From the NCBI RefSeq assembly GCF_021596505.1, contig NZ_PJIZ01000048.1, positions 1 through 56,063 of the forward strand: a stretch of 56,063 nt of DNA. Direction: 5' to 3'. Numbering within the stretch: the stretch's first letter is position 1; every line of letters begins with the position of its first letter. Source of the stretch: Nostoc sp. CMAA1605 (GTDB lineage Bacteria; Cyanobacteriota; Cyanobacteriia; Cyanobacteriales; Nostocaceae). Made by a program: the position numbers and the translations under genes. This document shows positions 1 to 9,439 of the stretch, piece after piece. The notes beneath the pieces were generated by a model. The model worked only from the letters and a program-made list of their open reading frames with translations. It was not told where the DNA came from and ran no database searches.

Positions 1-1285
1 TGGGGCAAGTCGGCATAATCTTAACAATGACAATCTCTGGACGATTGCTGGAGGCTTTGAGACGATGGCGTAAAATCATCAGCGTTCCGTCAATGCCATC
101 ATGAATATTGACGGTTTTCATTTGAGCTTCATCATGGCGAGAGAAGTTTTTTAGGGATTTGACGATTTCGACGATGCGATCTGTCCCTAATTTCATGGAA
201 TCTAGGAGTTTGGGAAGATCCTCCATGATAAATTCCACATCGATATTTTCTAGGTCTAATTGCAGTTGTTCAGGAGCTACGGGTGAGAGTTGTTGATAAT
301 ATTGCAGTAGGTGTAATAAATCTTGGGCATACTCAGCAACGTGTCTTAAGTTGCCACAGATAAAGTTAACTGGATTATTAATTTCATGGGCAACACCAGC
401 GATGAGTTGCCCTAAACTTGACATTTTTTCGCTTTGAATTAGCTGGGTTTGTGCTAGCTGCAAATTATGCAGAGCCTGCTGGAGTTTTTCTGTTTGAGCT
501 TGAGCTTGGGCGGTGGCTTTGGTGCTTTGCTCATACATTAAAGCTTTTTCAATGGCGATCGCAGTTTGTGAGGCAAAAATGCTCACCAGTTTGAGATGTT
601 CAGCTTTGTATGCGTCAGGCTTGGTTGTACCGATAGCAATTACGCCTGTGACTCGTTCTTTGTCTCGCAAAGGTACGCAAATCAGAGCTTTGACGTTTTC
701 TTGTCCTTGCGATCGCAAATCTGCTGGCACATCGTTGATGAGTTCTGCTCGACCAGATTTGACAATATGTCCAACAATTCCTCTATCTATTAGTGGTTGG
801 TGGTTGTCAAACAACTGTCCATATTCACCGATAACTTCAAAAGCACCAGTATGGGGATTCAATAGCAGAATCATTCCCGCAGAAGATTCAACCAATTGAC
901 TCATTTCCTGAAGCACTAACTCGGCTATCTGATGCTTATCTAGACTTGTGGTCAGTTGCGTTGAAATACCCTCAAACAAATCGATTTCTTGATATCGCTC
1001 CAGTAATTCTTTAGCCAGTTCCTTCTTCTCTGCTTCTTGCTTGGCTAAAAACGAAAGCAAAATTGCCACTACCTTTGCTTGTTCTGCTCCTAATACCCAA
1101 CCAATAGTTTCTCCTGATACCTCAATTGGATGTCGCTGTTTGCCAATTTGCTCACCAATACTCAGGAGTGTTGTACCGTCTACTGTTTCCACATCAAGTC
1201 CGATGTTGAGTGGGTTCACTAACTCTTGCAGGAGAGAGAGTAGTTCTTTTTTCTGAAAAATTTTTCTGAGGTTAACTGAATACAT
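1..1285 (-). CDS. GAF-domain sensor histidine kinase, C-terminus cut by the window edge
   Basis: A two-component sensor kinase, read from ATG at 1285 and still open at base 1, so 428 codons are visible and the ATP-binding domain is mostly missing. Residues about 110-260 look like a GAF domain (GYGQLFDNHQ-type region, then ICVPLRDKERVTGVI). A glutamine/alanine-rich coiled linker follows (KATAQAQAQTEKLQQAL), then the phospho-acceptor box VAHEINNPVNFI with His at about residue 300. This H-box is typical of large cyanobacterial sensor kinases. No transmembrane segment is seen in the visible part, so it is probably cytoplasmic and senses a small ligand or redox state through GAF; the signal is unknown. 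No response regulator lies beside it inside the window. Confidence 0.85.
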   Translation of the reverse strand, partial: MYSVNLRKIFQKKELLSLLQELVNPLNIGLDVETVDGTTLLSIGEQIGKQRHPIEVSGETIGWVLGAEQAKVVAILLSFLAKQEAEKKELAKELLERYQEIDLFEGISTQLTTSLDKHQIAELVLQEMSQLVESSAGMILLLNPHTGAFEVIGEYGQLFDNHQPLIDRGIVGHIVKSGRAELINDVPADLRSQGQENVKALICVPLRDKERVTGVIAIGTTKPDAYKAEHLKLVSIFASQTAIAIEKALMYEQSTKATAQAQAQTEKLQQALHNLQLAQTQLIQSEKMSSLGQLIAGVAHEINNPVNFICGNLRHVAEYAQDLLHLLQYYQQLSPVAPEQLQLDLENIDVEFIMEDLPKLLDSMKLGTDRIVEIVKSLKNFSRHDEAQMKTVNIHDGIDGTLMILRHRLKASSNRPEIVIVKIMPTCP

Positions 1286-2061
1286 GACACACCTCGTCTA
1301 AAAACTGATGGTAATGAATGATTCATCTCACTGCACTACTGTTGTCAATACTTTCTGACTTTGCAGCCACCCACTGATGAGAATCAGGATGAGGTATCAA
1401 ACTGGTTTAAGTTTCGTCGGCGATACCATAGGCGATCGCAGGAAAATGCTCTACTATTCCTGGCAATAGCATCAGGATGTGATTGCAACTGTCAAATCTC
1501 AAATCTTTTGCAGTTCGACTCCTGTGAACATCGAAAATGCGAGTCGTGTGGATAATTATTCACACCTCTTGGGAGTAGCAAGCTAGACTGAGCAATGCCT
1601 AATACTGGGAGATTTACCATAACCACAGAGAAATTTCATAAATCATTAAGCCTAGCTTTCCCAGAAATATGAAGACTTTAACATTGCAGTTCACAAACTT
1701 AACGAGTAAGCAATGTTACTTTCACTTATAGTTAACAAAATTTATGAATCAGCCATTATAAGCTGTAAATTTTAAGTCTTAGTTGTAGAATTGATATCCG
1801 TATATTTCCGTAAGAATATTGTTTCATTGTTTGATATCAATCTTTTTTGGCAACAAGTTGGCAAATATAGGAATCCGAGTTGATTGGGAGAAAAAATCTA
1901 AGTATATATAGTGCTGTGTCAAGCCTTAAATGTTGCAGTACAAAATACCAAAAAAATTGTAGGTTGGTTTTTCTTACGTCAATCCAACATCGATATCTAT
2001 GTTGGGTTGAGCAAGGCGAAGCCTAACCTACTAGCTTTTAAAACATCCTCTTACACGTATT
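1286..2061. other. 776-bp gap without a convincing gene
   Basis: AT-rich DNA between the sensor kinase and xseB. A plus-strand open frame at 1361-1555 has low-complexity, non-protein-like composition and no ribosome site. The only structure I see is the inverted repeat at 1959-2031. The part next to 1285 should hold the kinase promoter, but I could not pick out boxes with confidence. Confidence 0.5.
1959..2031. repeat. dispersed imperfect inverted repeat (GTAGGTTGG type)
   Basis: The outer arms are GTAGGTTGG and CCTAACCTAC, and the inner arms are CCAACAT (1984-1990) and ATGTTGG (1999-2005). The whole can fold into one long imperfect hairpin. The motif belongs to a family of short palindromic repeats common between genes in Nostoc-type genomes. 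No coding capacity. Confidence 0.6.
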
Positions 2062-2295
2062 CTACTCATCAGTTAAGGTTTCAATTAACAAATCAACTTG
2101 TTTTTGACGCTTATTGAGGAAATTTTCACATTCTTGCAGGTATTCAACAGCATTAGCAAACTGATCAAATACAGCTTCTAACTCTAAATTACCTGATTCA
2201 ATCTGAGTGATAATTTTTTCTATTTCTGCTACTTTTTCCTCATAATTCCAATTACTTAAATCATCAGAATTAGGGGATGTTTTCCGCTTGACCAT
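2062..2295 (-). CDS. xseB: exodeoxyribonuclease VII small subunit
   Basis: A 77-residue protein with the XseB three-helix pattern: [35 protein letters not shown] core, then a helix ending in an [15 protein letters not shown] stretch. It partners XseA in ExoVII, which degrades single-stranded DNA in both directions during repair and recombination. The length matches the family. It lies 177 bp downstream of xseA on the same strand; the spacer carries a dispersed repeat, so co-transcription is likely but not certain. Confidence 0.9.
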   Translation of the reverse strand: MVKRKTSPNSDDLSNWNYEEKVAEIEKIITQIESGNLELEAVFDQFANAVEYLQECENFLNKRQKQVDLLIETLTDE

Positions 2296-2420
2296 TGATT
2301 GTGTCTTTGTTTTTTAGAAAATAAATTTATCAGTTTTCACCCACATTAAACCATAAATTAGGCAGGGGGGCAGAGTGCAGAGAGAAATGGAGCAATTTTT
2401 CTCCCCCTTGCCCCCAGCAC

Positions 2421-2444
2421 CCGTTCGGCTGACGCTCACGGCGG
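2421..2444. repeat. small dispersed repeat in the xseA-xseB spacer
   Basis: A GC-rich 24-bp stretch (starts CCGTTCGGC, ends CTCACGGCGG) in otherwise AT-rich spacer DNA. It follows a run of CCCC-containing short tandem units. Such short GC-rich units recur at many intergenic sites in Nostoc-group genomes. It separates xseA from xseB. Confidence 0.45.
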
Positions 2445-2472
2445 AAGCCTGCCCCAATTCCTCTTCCCTACC

Positions 2473-3690
2473 CTATTTCTCTACTGCGATGACTTTTACT
2501 TTCACTTTACCCTGTGCCAATTGCAGCCCTAATTCTTGCCCTACAGTGAGTTCATTCGCAACACGCACAATCTCGCCATTTTCTTGTCTAACTACAGCAT
2601 AACCACGCTGTAATACGGCTTTGGGGTCGAGGGTGGCTAGTTTTTGTCTTAATAATTCTAGATGTTGTTGTGCTTGTTGCGATCGCCCTTTGATCAGTTG
2701 CAGTAATCTTTGCCGTTGCCAAGTGAGTTTGTTGGCTTCTTGCTGCACTTGTCTATCTAAACGCAGGTTGCGTAGGCGATGGCGTAAGGTTTGCAGTCTA
2801 TAGGCGGCTTGACTCTGAGAAGCTAGCAGGGCATCATACAAAGCATCAACTCGCTGACGATGTTGAGTATATAACTGTGCCAAAGCAGGAACAACAATTT
2901 CCGCCGCCGCCGTGGGTGTATGTACGCACACATCCGCTACTAAGTCCGTTAGCGATTCATCCCGTTGATGGCCAATTCCTGTAATTACTGGGATAGAACA
3001 TTCAGCCACCGCCCTCACTACGCGTTCATCATTAAAACAAGCTAATTCCTCCACTGCTCCACCACCCCGCGCTAAAATTAATACTTCGGCACGTCCATCT
3101 TGTTCTACTCTGGCGATCGCCTTCACAATCGATTCGGGGGCTTGTTCACCTTGAACGGTAGCAGGTGAAAATAACACCCGTAACCCTGGATACCTTTGCT
3201 TGAGAGTGCGTTGAATATCTCCCCAAGCTGCTGCCGTTGGGGATGTGACTACGGCGATGGTGTAGGGATGGGGTGGGAGCGATCGCTTTCTTGCTGTATC
3301 AAATAAACCTTCTTCTAATAAGCGGTTACGTAATTGTTGATAACGTAGTGCTTGCAAGCCCTCACCAGCACCTAAAGCTTGCCATACTGTTAACTGATAC
3401 TCTCCTCTTTGGGGATAGACGCGAATACTACCTAAAATCATCATCTGTTCCCCAACAGCAGGTAGTTGCATCAGTTTATTAACTTGACTATTCCAGACTA
3501 CACACTTAATTGCGGCTGTTCCATTGGGATCTTGCAGTGTGAAAAATAAGCCACTGCGATGTTGATTTGCGCTAGATACCTCACCAGTTACCCAAACTTG
3601 TCGCAGAATGGGATTTTCTTCTAACAAGGCTTGGAGATATTCGGTGATTCCTGCTACAGATAAAGCGGTATCAGGAAAGTCAAGATTCAT
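2473..3690 (-). CDS. xseA: exodeoxyribonuclease VII large subunit
   Basis: A 405-residue ExoVII large subunit, close to the usual 400-450. An N-terminal OB-fold (residues about 1-100, containing WVTGEVSSANQHRSGLFFTL) binds single-stranded DNA. The catalytic domain follows with the family signatures VVTSPTAAAWGDI, LARGGGAVEELACFNDE and PVITGIGHQRDESLTDLVAD. A coiled-coil region (about 260-340) binds XseB. The nuclease acts in the cytoplasm on ssDNA during mismatch and recombinational repair. The ATG at 3690 gives the expected N-terminus. It is followed on the same strand by xseB. Confidence 0.95.
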   Translation of the reverse strand: MNLDFPDTALSVAGITEYLQALLEENPILRQVWVTGEVSSANQHRSGLFFTLQDPNGTAAIKCVVWNSQVNKLMQLPAVGEQMMILGSIRVYPQRGEYQLTVWQALGAGEGLQALRYQQLRNRLLEEGLFDTARKRSLPPHPYTIAVVTSPTAAAWGDIQRTLKQRYPGLRVLFSPATVQGEQAPESIVKAIARVEQDGRAEVLILARGGGAVEELACFNDERVVRAVAECSIPVITGIGHQRDESLTDLVADVCVHTPTAAAEIVVPALAQLYTQHRQRVDALYDALLASQSQAAYRLQTLRHRLRNLRLDRQVQQEANKLTWQRQRLLQLIKGRSQQAQQHLELLRQKLATLDPKAVLQRGYAVVRQENGEIVRVANELTVGQELGLQLAQGKVKVKVIAVEK

Positions 3691-3759
3691 TTTATTTCAA
3701 CCCACTATGCACTTAGAATCAACATAACGCCTTTTTTATATATAAATTCAGCACTCAGA

Positions 3760-4614
3760 GTGAAGACTGACAGTATTTTTTATCAATTATTTGCAGAGTT
3801 TCCCGGCATTTTCTTTGAGTTAATCGGATACTCTGCCGATTATGCCCAAGGTTATCAATTCCGTTCGGTAGAAATCAAACAAACAGCCTTTCGCATTGAT
3901 GGAGTGTTTCTACCGACAGACAACAGTTCTGATCAAACTGTCTATTTTTGTGAGGTGCAATTCCAAAAGGATGAACTGCTATATCATAGAGTGTTTGCAG
4001 AGCTATTTCTTTTTATAGACCAAAACCCAGCTATTTATGACTGGTATGTGGTGATTATCTACCCCAAACGTTCTTTAGAACCAAATAACAGCCGACTACA
4101 TGAAATATTGTTAGCCAGTGCCAAAGTTCAAAGAGTGTATCTTGATGAAATCGAACCTAACTCCCAAACCTTGGGTATCGATATCATAAAATTAGTGGTA
4201 GAACCAGAAGCAACAGCACCAAACCTGGCTGTAGAACTGATTAACAAAACTAGACAGGAAATCACAGATCGTCTTTCTACCCAAGCCATCATAGATTTAA
4301 TTGAAACGATCATAGTTTATAAGTTTCCTCTATTAAGCCGCCAAGAGATAGAAGATATGTTGAAACTGAACGCCCTCAAACAAACTAGAGTTTATCAAGA
4401 AGCCTTAAACGAAGGTAGGGAAGAAGGAAGAGAAGAAGGGAGACAAGAAGGGAGACAAGAAGGGAGACAAGAAGGAAGGCAAGAAGGAAGGCAAGAAGGT
4501 AAACTAGCCGCAGTACCGTTGCTCTTAAAAGCAGGTATCAGTGTAGAAGAAATAGCTCAACAGTTAGGCCTGAATGTTGAAGCAGTGAGACAAATTGCCC
4601 AGCAACAGAATTGA
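3760..4614 (+). CDS. Rpn-family PD-(D/E)XK nuclease / putative transposase
   Basis: A 284-residue protein starting at GTG 3760 (MKTDSIFYQLFAEFPGIFFE, the usual N-terminus of the family). The core is a PD-(D/E)XK fold: FRIDGVF supplies the Asp and YFCEVQFQK the Glu-x-Gln pair. Family members (RpnA-like, formerly transposase_31) are DNA endonucleases that promote RecA-independent recombination, and are very numerous in cyanobacteria. Residues about 223-249 are a charged EGRE/EGRQ tetrapeptide repeat encoded by a 12-bp tandem repeat at about 4415-4500. A short C-terminal helix-turn-helix-like tail follows (AGISVEEIAQQLGLNVEAV). It appears intact. Target and biological role are unknown. Confidence 0.8.
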   Translation: MKTDSIFYQLFAEFPGIFFELIGYSADYAQGYQFRSVEIKQTAFRIDGVFLPTDNSSDQTVYFCEVQFQKDELLYHRVFAELFLFIDQNPAIYDWYVVIIYPKRSLEPNNSRLHEILLASAKVQRVYLDEIEPNSQTLGIDIIKLVVEPEATAPNLAVELINKTRQEITDRLSTQAIIDLIETIIVYKFPLLSRQEIEDMLKLNALKQTRVYQEALNEGREEGREEGRQEGRQEGRQEGRQEGRQEGKLAAVPLLLKAGISVEEIAQQLGLNVEAVRQIAQQQN

Positions 4615-4650
4615 TTCAGGTGATTAGTAACTTTTGTTACACAAAGAATG

Positions 4651-4686
4651 GCGATCGCTTTTCATTTCTTAAGGGCGATCGCTTTT
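4651..4686 (+). terminator. hairpin formed by two HIP1 sites followed by TTTT
   Basis: Two GCGATCGC palindromes (4651-4658 and 4675-4682) lie 16 nt apart. Each can pair with the other to form an 8-bp GC-rich stem, followed directly by TTTT (4683-4686). This lies 36 bp after the Rpn stop codon. The arrangement resembles an intrinsic terminator made from HIP1 elements; that role is inferred. Confidence 0.4.
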
Positions 4687-4952
4687 GACAAATACCAAGT
4701 AAGAAAAGGATAAGAAAAAGAAATTGATGAATGGATAGAAGTATTGACTGTTCAGGCTTTCAAGAGCCAATGAGATTTAACTTCCTTGCTCGGTCGCAGC
4801 TATTATCTCATTGATACTTTTCAATACAGCAATTTGTTATAAAATTGGCGATTGACACATTAGAATGACAATTTTTAGCATATTGCTTACGGAATATAAT
4901 TTTTTACAACTTAGCGAATATCGTTACTGACTTAAAATGCCTTGAATTGATA

Positions 4953-5645
4953 TTACTCAACCTTCTTTCCGTAAGCATAAATAAAATACTTATCTGTAAC
5001 CTTTACATCAGCCTGAAAACCTGCTTTACTTAACTTTTCTTGAAGTTCATCAGGTTGATAAAAAACTTTGACAATCTGATATTCTTGATTATTATTTAAT
5101 TTGCGGGTTCTATATATATTTTCGTCGTTCTCTAAAATATGATTGTTAGCTGTAGATGTAGGTTCAAAGCGAGAGTCAATAATAAATACTTGTCCACCAA
5201 TGCAGACAGATTGATAAACTTTCGCCAAAAATGAGTCTACTAATATTGGCGGTATATGAGATAGCCAAAATGCAAAGAATACCAAATCGTATTCTGTATC
5301 AGGTTGCCATGTAAATAAGTCAAGTTGCCGATATTCAATAATTGGGGAATTTAACTTAGAACGGTTAATTGCAATTACTTCTTCAGAAGCATCCAGTGCA
5401 GTAATTTTATTACTAATCTTTAAAAGCTCCTGTGTCCAGATTCCTGTGCCACTGGCTAACTCTAAAACATTATTTATATTTCCAATTTGCTGTACTGCAC
5501 GTTGAATAACAGCTATTTCATTAAACCAACGCTGGTTATTTTCTTCGCCACGGTCATAGCGTCCTATCCTATAAAACCACTCATCATACTCATTTGCTCT
5601 AGCGCGGTAATACTCAATTTGTTGCTGAAGAATATTATCTGTCAT
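4953..5645 (-). CDS. class I SAM-dependent methyltransferase
   Basis: A 230-residue Rossmann-fold methyltransferase. Motif I is NVLELASGTGIWTQELL (about residues 59-75), which binds S-adenosylmethionine. An acidic residue ends strand 2 (ITALDASEEVI), and strand 4 is YDLVFFAFWLSHIPP. The substrate cannot be read from the sequence. It is read leftward, convergent with the Rpn gene. A partial copy of the TATCGACTT motif discussed at 32231 lies about 72-91 bp upstream of its start (5717-5736). Confidence 0.8.
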   Translation of the reverse strand: MTDNILQQQIEYYRARANEYDEWFYRIGRYDRGEENNQRWFNEIAVIQRAVQQIGNINNVLELASGTGIWTQELLKISNKITALDASEEVIAINRSKLNSPIIEYRQLDLFTWQPDTEYDLVFFAFWLSHIPPILVDSFLAKVYQSVCIGGQVFIIDSRFEPTSTANNHILENDENIYRTRKLNNNQEYQIVKVFYQPDELQEKLSKAGFQADVKVTDKYFIYAYGKKVE

Positions 5646-6188
5646 TGTATTTTTATCTTAATGAATTATATATTCAAATTACTAAATAATTTGTTGCTCA
5701 ACTTAATTTTTATATACTTCAAGAAGTCGATAAATTAGCTGTAGTATGGTTGGATTAAAAAATTCCATAGATTAGTTGATAATGCTAACCAATAATTTGT
5801 CATTACATATCGCTTTAGGATAATTAACTTTTTAGGAAAAGCACTTTTATATCAGCTTATCACTAATAACTGCGGTAAGTCGATAGATTTACCGCAGTTA
5901 TTATATTATTGCTGAAGCCTGTTATTTATTTACTACATGATGAAGTAGCTATGCAGCGATCGCTCCTCCGCCTGGGCGATCGCATAATAGAGATGTGCAG
6001 TTGAACCTCTCATAACCATTGAAAAATCTAACTTTTCTCTCCAAGCATTAAGAAATACACCGTAATATTTTCTTACTAACCAAATCAGTTGCTCAACCTC
6101 AATGGGTACAAATCATACATGAGGTAGAAGAAACTACTAATATGATTCAGTATTGTAAACTTGGTGTCTCAAAAATCAACTCAAAGCC
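5646..6188. other. 543-bp divergent intergenic region
   Basis: Promoter region between the leftward methyltransferase and the rightward rhomboid gene. It contains a partial TATCGACTT motif (5717-5736), a perfect 15-bp-arm hairpin (5864-5903) and a pair of HIP1 sites (5956-5963 and 5976-5983). No open frame here looks like a gene. Confidence 0.5.
5864..5903. promoter_or_regulatory. perfect 15-bp inverted repeat containing an Rrf2-operator-like motif
   Basis: Arms TAATAACTGCGGTAA (5864-5878) and TTACCGCAGTTATTA (5889-5903) are perfectly complementary around a 10-nt loop. Read on the minus strand, 5870-5891 matches 21 of 22 bases of 32229-32250, which lies between the rrf2-like regulator and cysE. 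It may be a protein-binding operator, a transcript hairpin, or both. It lies 286 bp before the rhomboid start and 219 bp before the methyltransferase start. Confidence 0.5.
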
Positions 6189-6917
6189 GTGGTACCCATT
6201 AGAGATAATAATCCAACAGAAATTACACCTTATGTAACCTTTGGACTGATTGCCATCAACGTCTTAGTTTTTCTTTATGAAGCGAGTCTTCCTCCCCAAG
6301 CATTAGACGGGTTTCTACATTTAGCGGCTGTAGTTCCTCATGAACTGAGTTTAAGTTTTGCTGGTGTTGATGTGCATCAACCTGTACCAGAGTGGACAAC
6401 CTTAATCACTTCGCAATTTCTCCACGGCGGTTTTTTACACCTAGCGGGGAATATGTTGTTTCTGTGGATTTTTGGTAACAATGTAGAAGATAAATTAGGT
6501 CACGCTAAGTATTTACTGTTTTACCTGTCCTGCGGCATTTTAGCAGCCTTGACACAGTGGTTTTTCTCCCAAGATTCTAACATTCCTTCCTTGGGTGCGA
6601 GTGGGGCGATCGCCGGCGTAATGGGTGCATATATTCTCCGCTTCCCTAAAGCTGAAATTCTCGGTGTTGTCCCTCTAGGCTTGTTTTTCCCGACTTTCCG
6701 CGTTCCCGCTTATTTCTTCTTGGGATTTTGGTTTTTACAACAGTCTTTTTACGGACTAGCCAGCTTAGAAACCCGCACTAATATCGGTATGGAAAGCGGC
6801 GGGATTGCTTACTGGGCGCACGCCGGCGGTTTTATCTTTGGCGCAATTCTGGCTCCTTTATTGGGTTTATTTAGCGATAAACCACGGGAAGAATCTGATA
6901 CCAATTTGGGATTTTAG
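6189..6917 (+). CDS. rhomboid-family intramembrane serine protease
   Basis: A 242-residue multi-pass membrane protein starting at GTG 6189 (MVPIRDNNPTEITPYVTF, a typical cyanobacterial rhomboid start). Family signatures in order: HGGFLHLAGNMLFLWIFGNN, the nucleophile motif GASGAIAGVMG (Ser at about residue 139), and the final-helix His in AHAGGFIFGA (about residue 212). Rhomboids cleave membrane proteins within the lipid bilayer by a Ser-His dyad; the substrates here are unknown. About six hydrophobic segments are visible. The coding end runs into a GATTTTGG-like low-complexity repeat, so the last residues are variable. Confidence 0.9.
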   Translation: MVPIRDNNPTEITPYVTFGLIAINVLVFLYEASLPPQALDGFLHLAAVVPHELSLSFAGVDVHQPVPEWTTLITSQFLHGGFLHLAGNMLFLWIFGNNVEDKLGHAKYLLFYLSCGILAALTQWFFSQDSNIPSLGASGAIAGVMGAYILRFPKAEILGVVPLGLFFPTFRVPAYFFLGFWFLQQSFYGLASLETRTNIGMESGGIAYWAHAGGFIFGAILAPLLGLFSDKPREESDTNLGF

Positions 6918-7022
6918 ATTTTGGATTTTAGATTTGGGATTTGGGATTTTGGATTAAAAGCCTATATTCATAGCCTATTCCAGAATTTTGAAACAATAAG
7001 ACCTATCCCAATTTGCTATCAC

Positions 7023-7107
7023 TTCCTTAATTGCGAATTGCGAATTGCGAATTGCGAATTGCGAATTGCGAATTGCGAATTGCGAATTGCGAATTGCTAT
7101 TAAGGAA
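7023..7107. repeat. 7-bp tandem repeat (TTGCGAA x about 9.5) flanked by inverted TTCCTTAA/TTAAGGAA
   Basis: A heptanucleotide array at 7031-7097 lies between an 8-bp inverted flank, TTCCTTAA (7023-7030) and TTAAGGAA (7100-7107). The right flank contains the stop codon of the leftward kinase gene (7100-7102). This is the short-tandemly-repeated-repetitive (STRR) type of sequence known from heterocystous cyanobacteria. The convergent rhomboid and kinase genes meet here. Confidence 0.85.
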
Positions 7108-9439
7108 AATCATCTGGCCAAGGTGCGGTGGGTAGATCAGAATCATCTGGGGAGACTAATTTGATTTCAGTTTTCAAAGGTTTTTGAGTATGAATATTTT
7201 CTAACTCATGAATATCTGCTAAAACTTCTAAAACAGACTGATATCGCTCTTTATAATCATCCCGCACCATTTTAGTTAAAATTTTGGCGAAACCATCACT
7301 AACTAATGCTTTATCAATCCATTTCAACTCGTCATCGCTATCTCTAGGAAGTTCATGGGGGGCGATACCGGTTAACGCCTTAATTCCAATCATTCCTACT
7401 GCATAGATGTCGCTATTGTACTGGGGACGACCAAAACATTGTTCGCTAGGTGCATAACCTTTCGTCCCTATTCCAATAGTAAAAGGAACTTGTGATTGAT
7501 CTTCTACGTGTTGTGTGGTGATTTCTTTGACTGCGCCAAAGTCAATTAATATTAACTGGTTATCTGCACGACGGCGAATAATATTACTGGGTTTAATATC
7601 TCGGTGAATTACTTGATTTTCATGAACAAATACTAATATTTGTAGTAGTTCCTTGACAATGTGAATTACTTTCGGCTCTAAAATCCCTCTACCTGCGGCT
7701 AATTCTTGAGATAGAGGATGACCAATAATATATTCTAAGACTAGATAAAATTCGGCTTCTTGTTCAAAATAAGCTAAAAGTTGGGGTATGTGGGGATATT
7801 TACCCAATTTTTCTAAAGTTTGTGCCTCTGAGGCAAATAAACGTCTAGCTAATTCCACAGCCTTAGTTTCAGTTTTAGCTGGTTTTAGTTGCTTGACCAC
7901 ACACTGCGGATTACCAGGACGCTGTATATCTTCGGCGATGTATGTTTCGCTAAATCCTCCAGCACCCAGGACTTTGATAATTTGATACCGTCCGCCGAGG
8001 ATTTTTCCTGCTAGTTCTAAATCTCGTTGTTGAATCAGGTCTTGCAGATCATTTTGTTGGCTGATAATTTCCTGGACTACGGGGGAAGTTTTATATTTTT
8101 GGAAGATAGCAACTAATTGGTGGGTTCTGATTTTTTCTTTGGCAAATTCCGCCCCCAGATAGGATGTACCACTAAAAACCATCGCCAGTAGGGGTAAAGT
8201 CGTCGGTAATATTAACTGTGCATGAATAAAACTCATGTAGCCAATACCACCCCAAATACTTGCCAAAGCCAGACTAATAAAAAATCGCTTGACTCCACCT
8301 TTGCTGGTGTTCATCACCAATGATGCACCACTAACTAAAGCCAGGACAAACAAACCCCGCAGTAGGGGAGTATTAATTGCTGGTGCGATCGCTTTGCCTT
8401 GCATGAGGGTAGCAATGGCGTTAGCATGAATTTCTACTCCTGCCATCTTTTCTGGGGTTAACCAACTGCTACCAATGGCGACTGCATGATAATCGTTTGC
8501 TAATTGGGCTGTTGCTCCCACAATCACAATTTTGTTGCGAAATACCTTCCCTTGTTGCAAGTAGGTATTCCAATTTTGCGGATCAAGGACGTACCAAAAG
8601 GGAATAGTTTCAAATGTCCCAGATGGCCCCCAAAAATGAATACGTTCGCCTCTGGTGGAGTTGGGGGGAAGGGGAAACGAGGCCGCCCTTAACACTGCTT
8701 CCTCAAATGCAGGTACTTTTTCTGTGAGTAAACCATTGTTAGCCAAAATCTTGGTATATTCCCCAGCAAAGCGATGAATCTTCCCGTCTACTTCCACAGG
8801 GAAATTAACTGTACCAATATTAACTGGATATTTCCGAAATTTTTCGTAGGGCAATCTCTGCTGGATAAACGTCCCTTGGTGGGATGCCGAAGTATCATAT
8901 TGCGCTGCTAAGGTAACTTTGCTACCGTATTTTTGTAATGCGGTTTGCAGTTGGCGATCGTCTGCTGCACCGTAACTACCAGGTGTATCGAAAACTATAT
9001 CTAAAGCCACAGTCCGCGCTCCCGCCTCTATTAATTTTGTCACCACCTGAGCATAAGCAGCACGCTTAAAAGGAAATGCTCTCAGTGGTTCTAGGTAGGC
9101 GTTATTGTGTGGATCTGTTCTATAGTACTGTTCGGGTAGTGATATGGACTGATCATCAATTGCTAAAATCACGATATCTTCTGGCGGTGCTAATGGCCCT
9201 CGAATTTGCCAAAATGCAGATACCGCTTGGTTCTCTAACCATTGGGCTGTAGTTCCGCCAGAAGTTGCTATCATAGCTGCACCTACTGCTGACACAATGT
9301 TGAGGAGATTTCCCAATCTCATCATCTGTTGTGACTGGCGTAATGAAGCTGTAATATTGGCTTTTGTTGGTTTACTTGACGCTATATTGGCAGTAGAGAC
9401 ATATTTCTTATTAGATGTGGATGTAGGTTCTTCTGCCAT
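7100..9439 (-). CDS. CHASE2-domain Ser/Thr protein kinase
   Basis: A 779-residue membrane receptor kinase. After a cytoplasmic tail and one N-terminal hydrophobic segment (about 43-60) comes an extracytoplasmic CHASE2 sensor domain (about 65-350, containing DIVILAIDDQSIS and KIVIVGATA). Three transmembrane segments follow (about 359-377, 385-404, 408-430). The C-terminal Hanks-type kinase has the glycine loop LGAGGFSETY (491-500), Lys in CVVKQLKP (516), the catalytic loop HRDIKPSN (612-619) and DFG (633-635). All catalytic residues are present, so it should be active. CHASE2 kinases sense an unknown periplasmic signal. No phosphatase or obvious substrate gene lies beside it. Confidence 0.93.
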   Translation of the reverse strand: MAEEPTSTSNKKYVSTANIASSKPTKANITASLRQSQQMMRLGNLLNIVSAVGAAMIATSGGTTAQWLENQAVSAFWQIRGPLAPPEDIVILAIDDQSISLPEQYYRTDPHNNAYLEPLRAFPFKRAAYAQVVTKLIEAGARTVALDIVFDTPGSYGAADDRQLQTALQKYGSKVTLAAQYDTSASHQGTFIQQRLPYEKFRKYPVNIGTVNFPVEVDGKIHRFAGEYTKILANNGLLTEKVPAFEEAVLRAASFPLPPNSTRGERIHFWGPSGTFETIPFWYVLDPQNWNTYLQQGKVFRNKIVIVGATAQLANDYHAVAIGSSWLTPEKMAGVEIHANAIATLMQGKAIAPAINTPLLRGLFVLALVSGASLVMNTSKGGVKRFFISLALASIWGGIGYMSFIHAQLILPTTLPLLAMVFSGTSYLGAEFAKEKIRTHQLVAIFQKYKTSPVVQEIISQQNDLQDLIQQRDLELAGKILGGRYQIIKVLGAGGFSETYIAEDIQRPGNPQCVVKQLKPAKTETKAVELARRLFASEAQTLEKLGKYPHIPQLLAYFEQEAEFYLVLEYIIGHPLSQELAAGRGILEPKVIHIVKELLQILVFVHENQVIHRDIKPSNIIRRRADNQLILIDFGAVKEITTQHVEDQSQVPFTIGIGTKGYAPSEQCFGRPQYNSDIYAVGMIGIKALTGIAPHELPRDSDDELKWIDKALVSDGFAKILTKMVRDDYKERYQSVLEVLADIHELENIHTQKPLKTEIKLVSPDDSDLPTAPWPDDFP

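Noticed and set aside
1490..1530. tRNA T-loop-like GTTCGACTCC
   Set aside because: The flanking bases cannot form the T-stem, and no acceptor or anticodon arm can be drawn around it.
1361..1555. 64-codon open frame upstream of the sensor kinase
   Set aside because: Composition is not protein-like and there is no start signal; it is probably chance.
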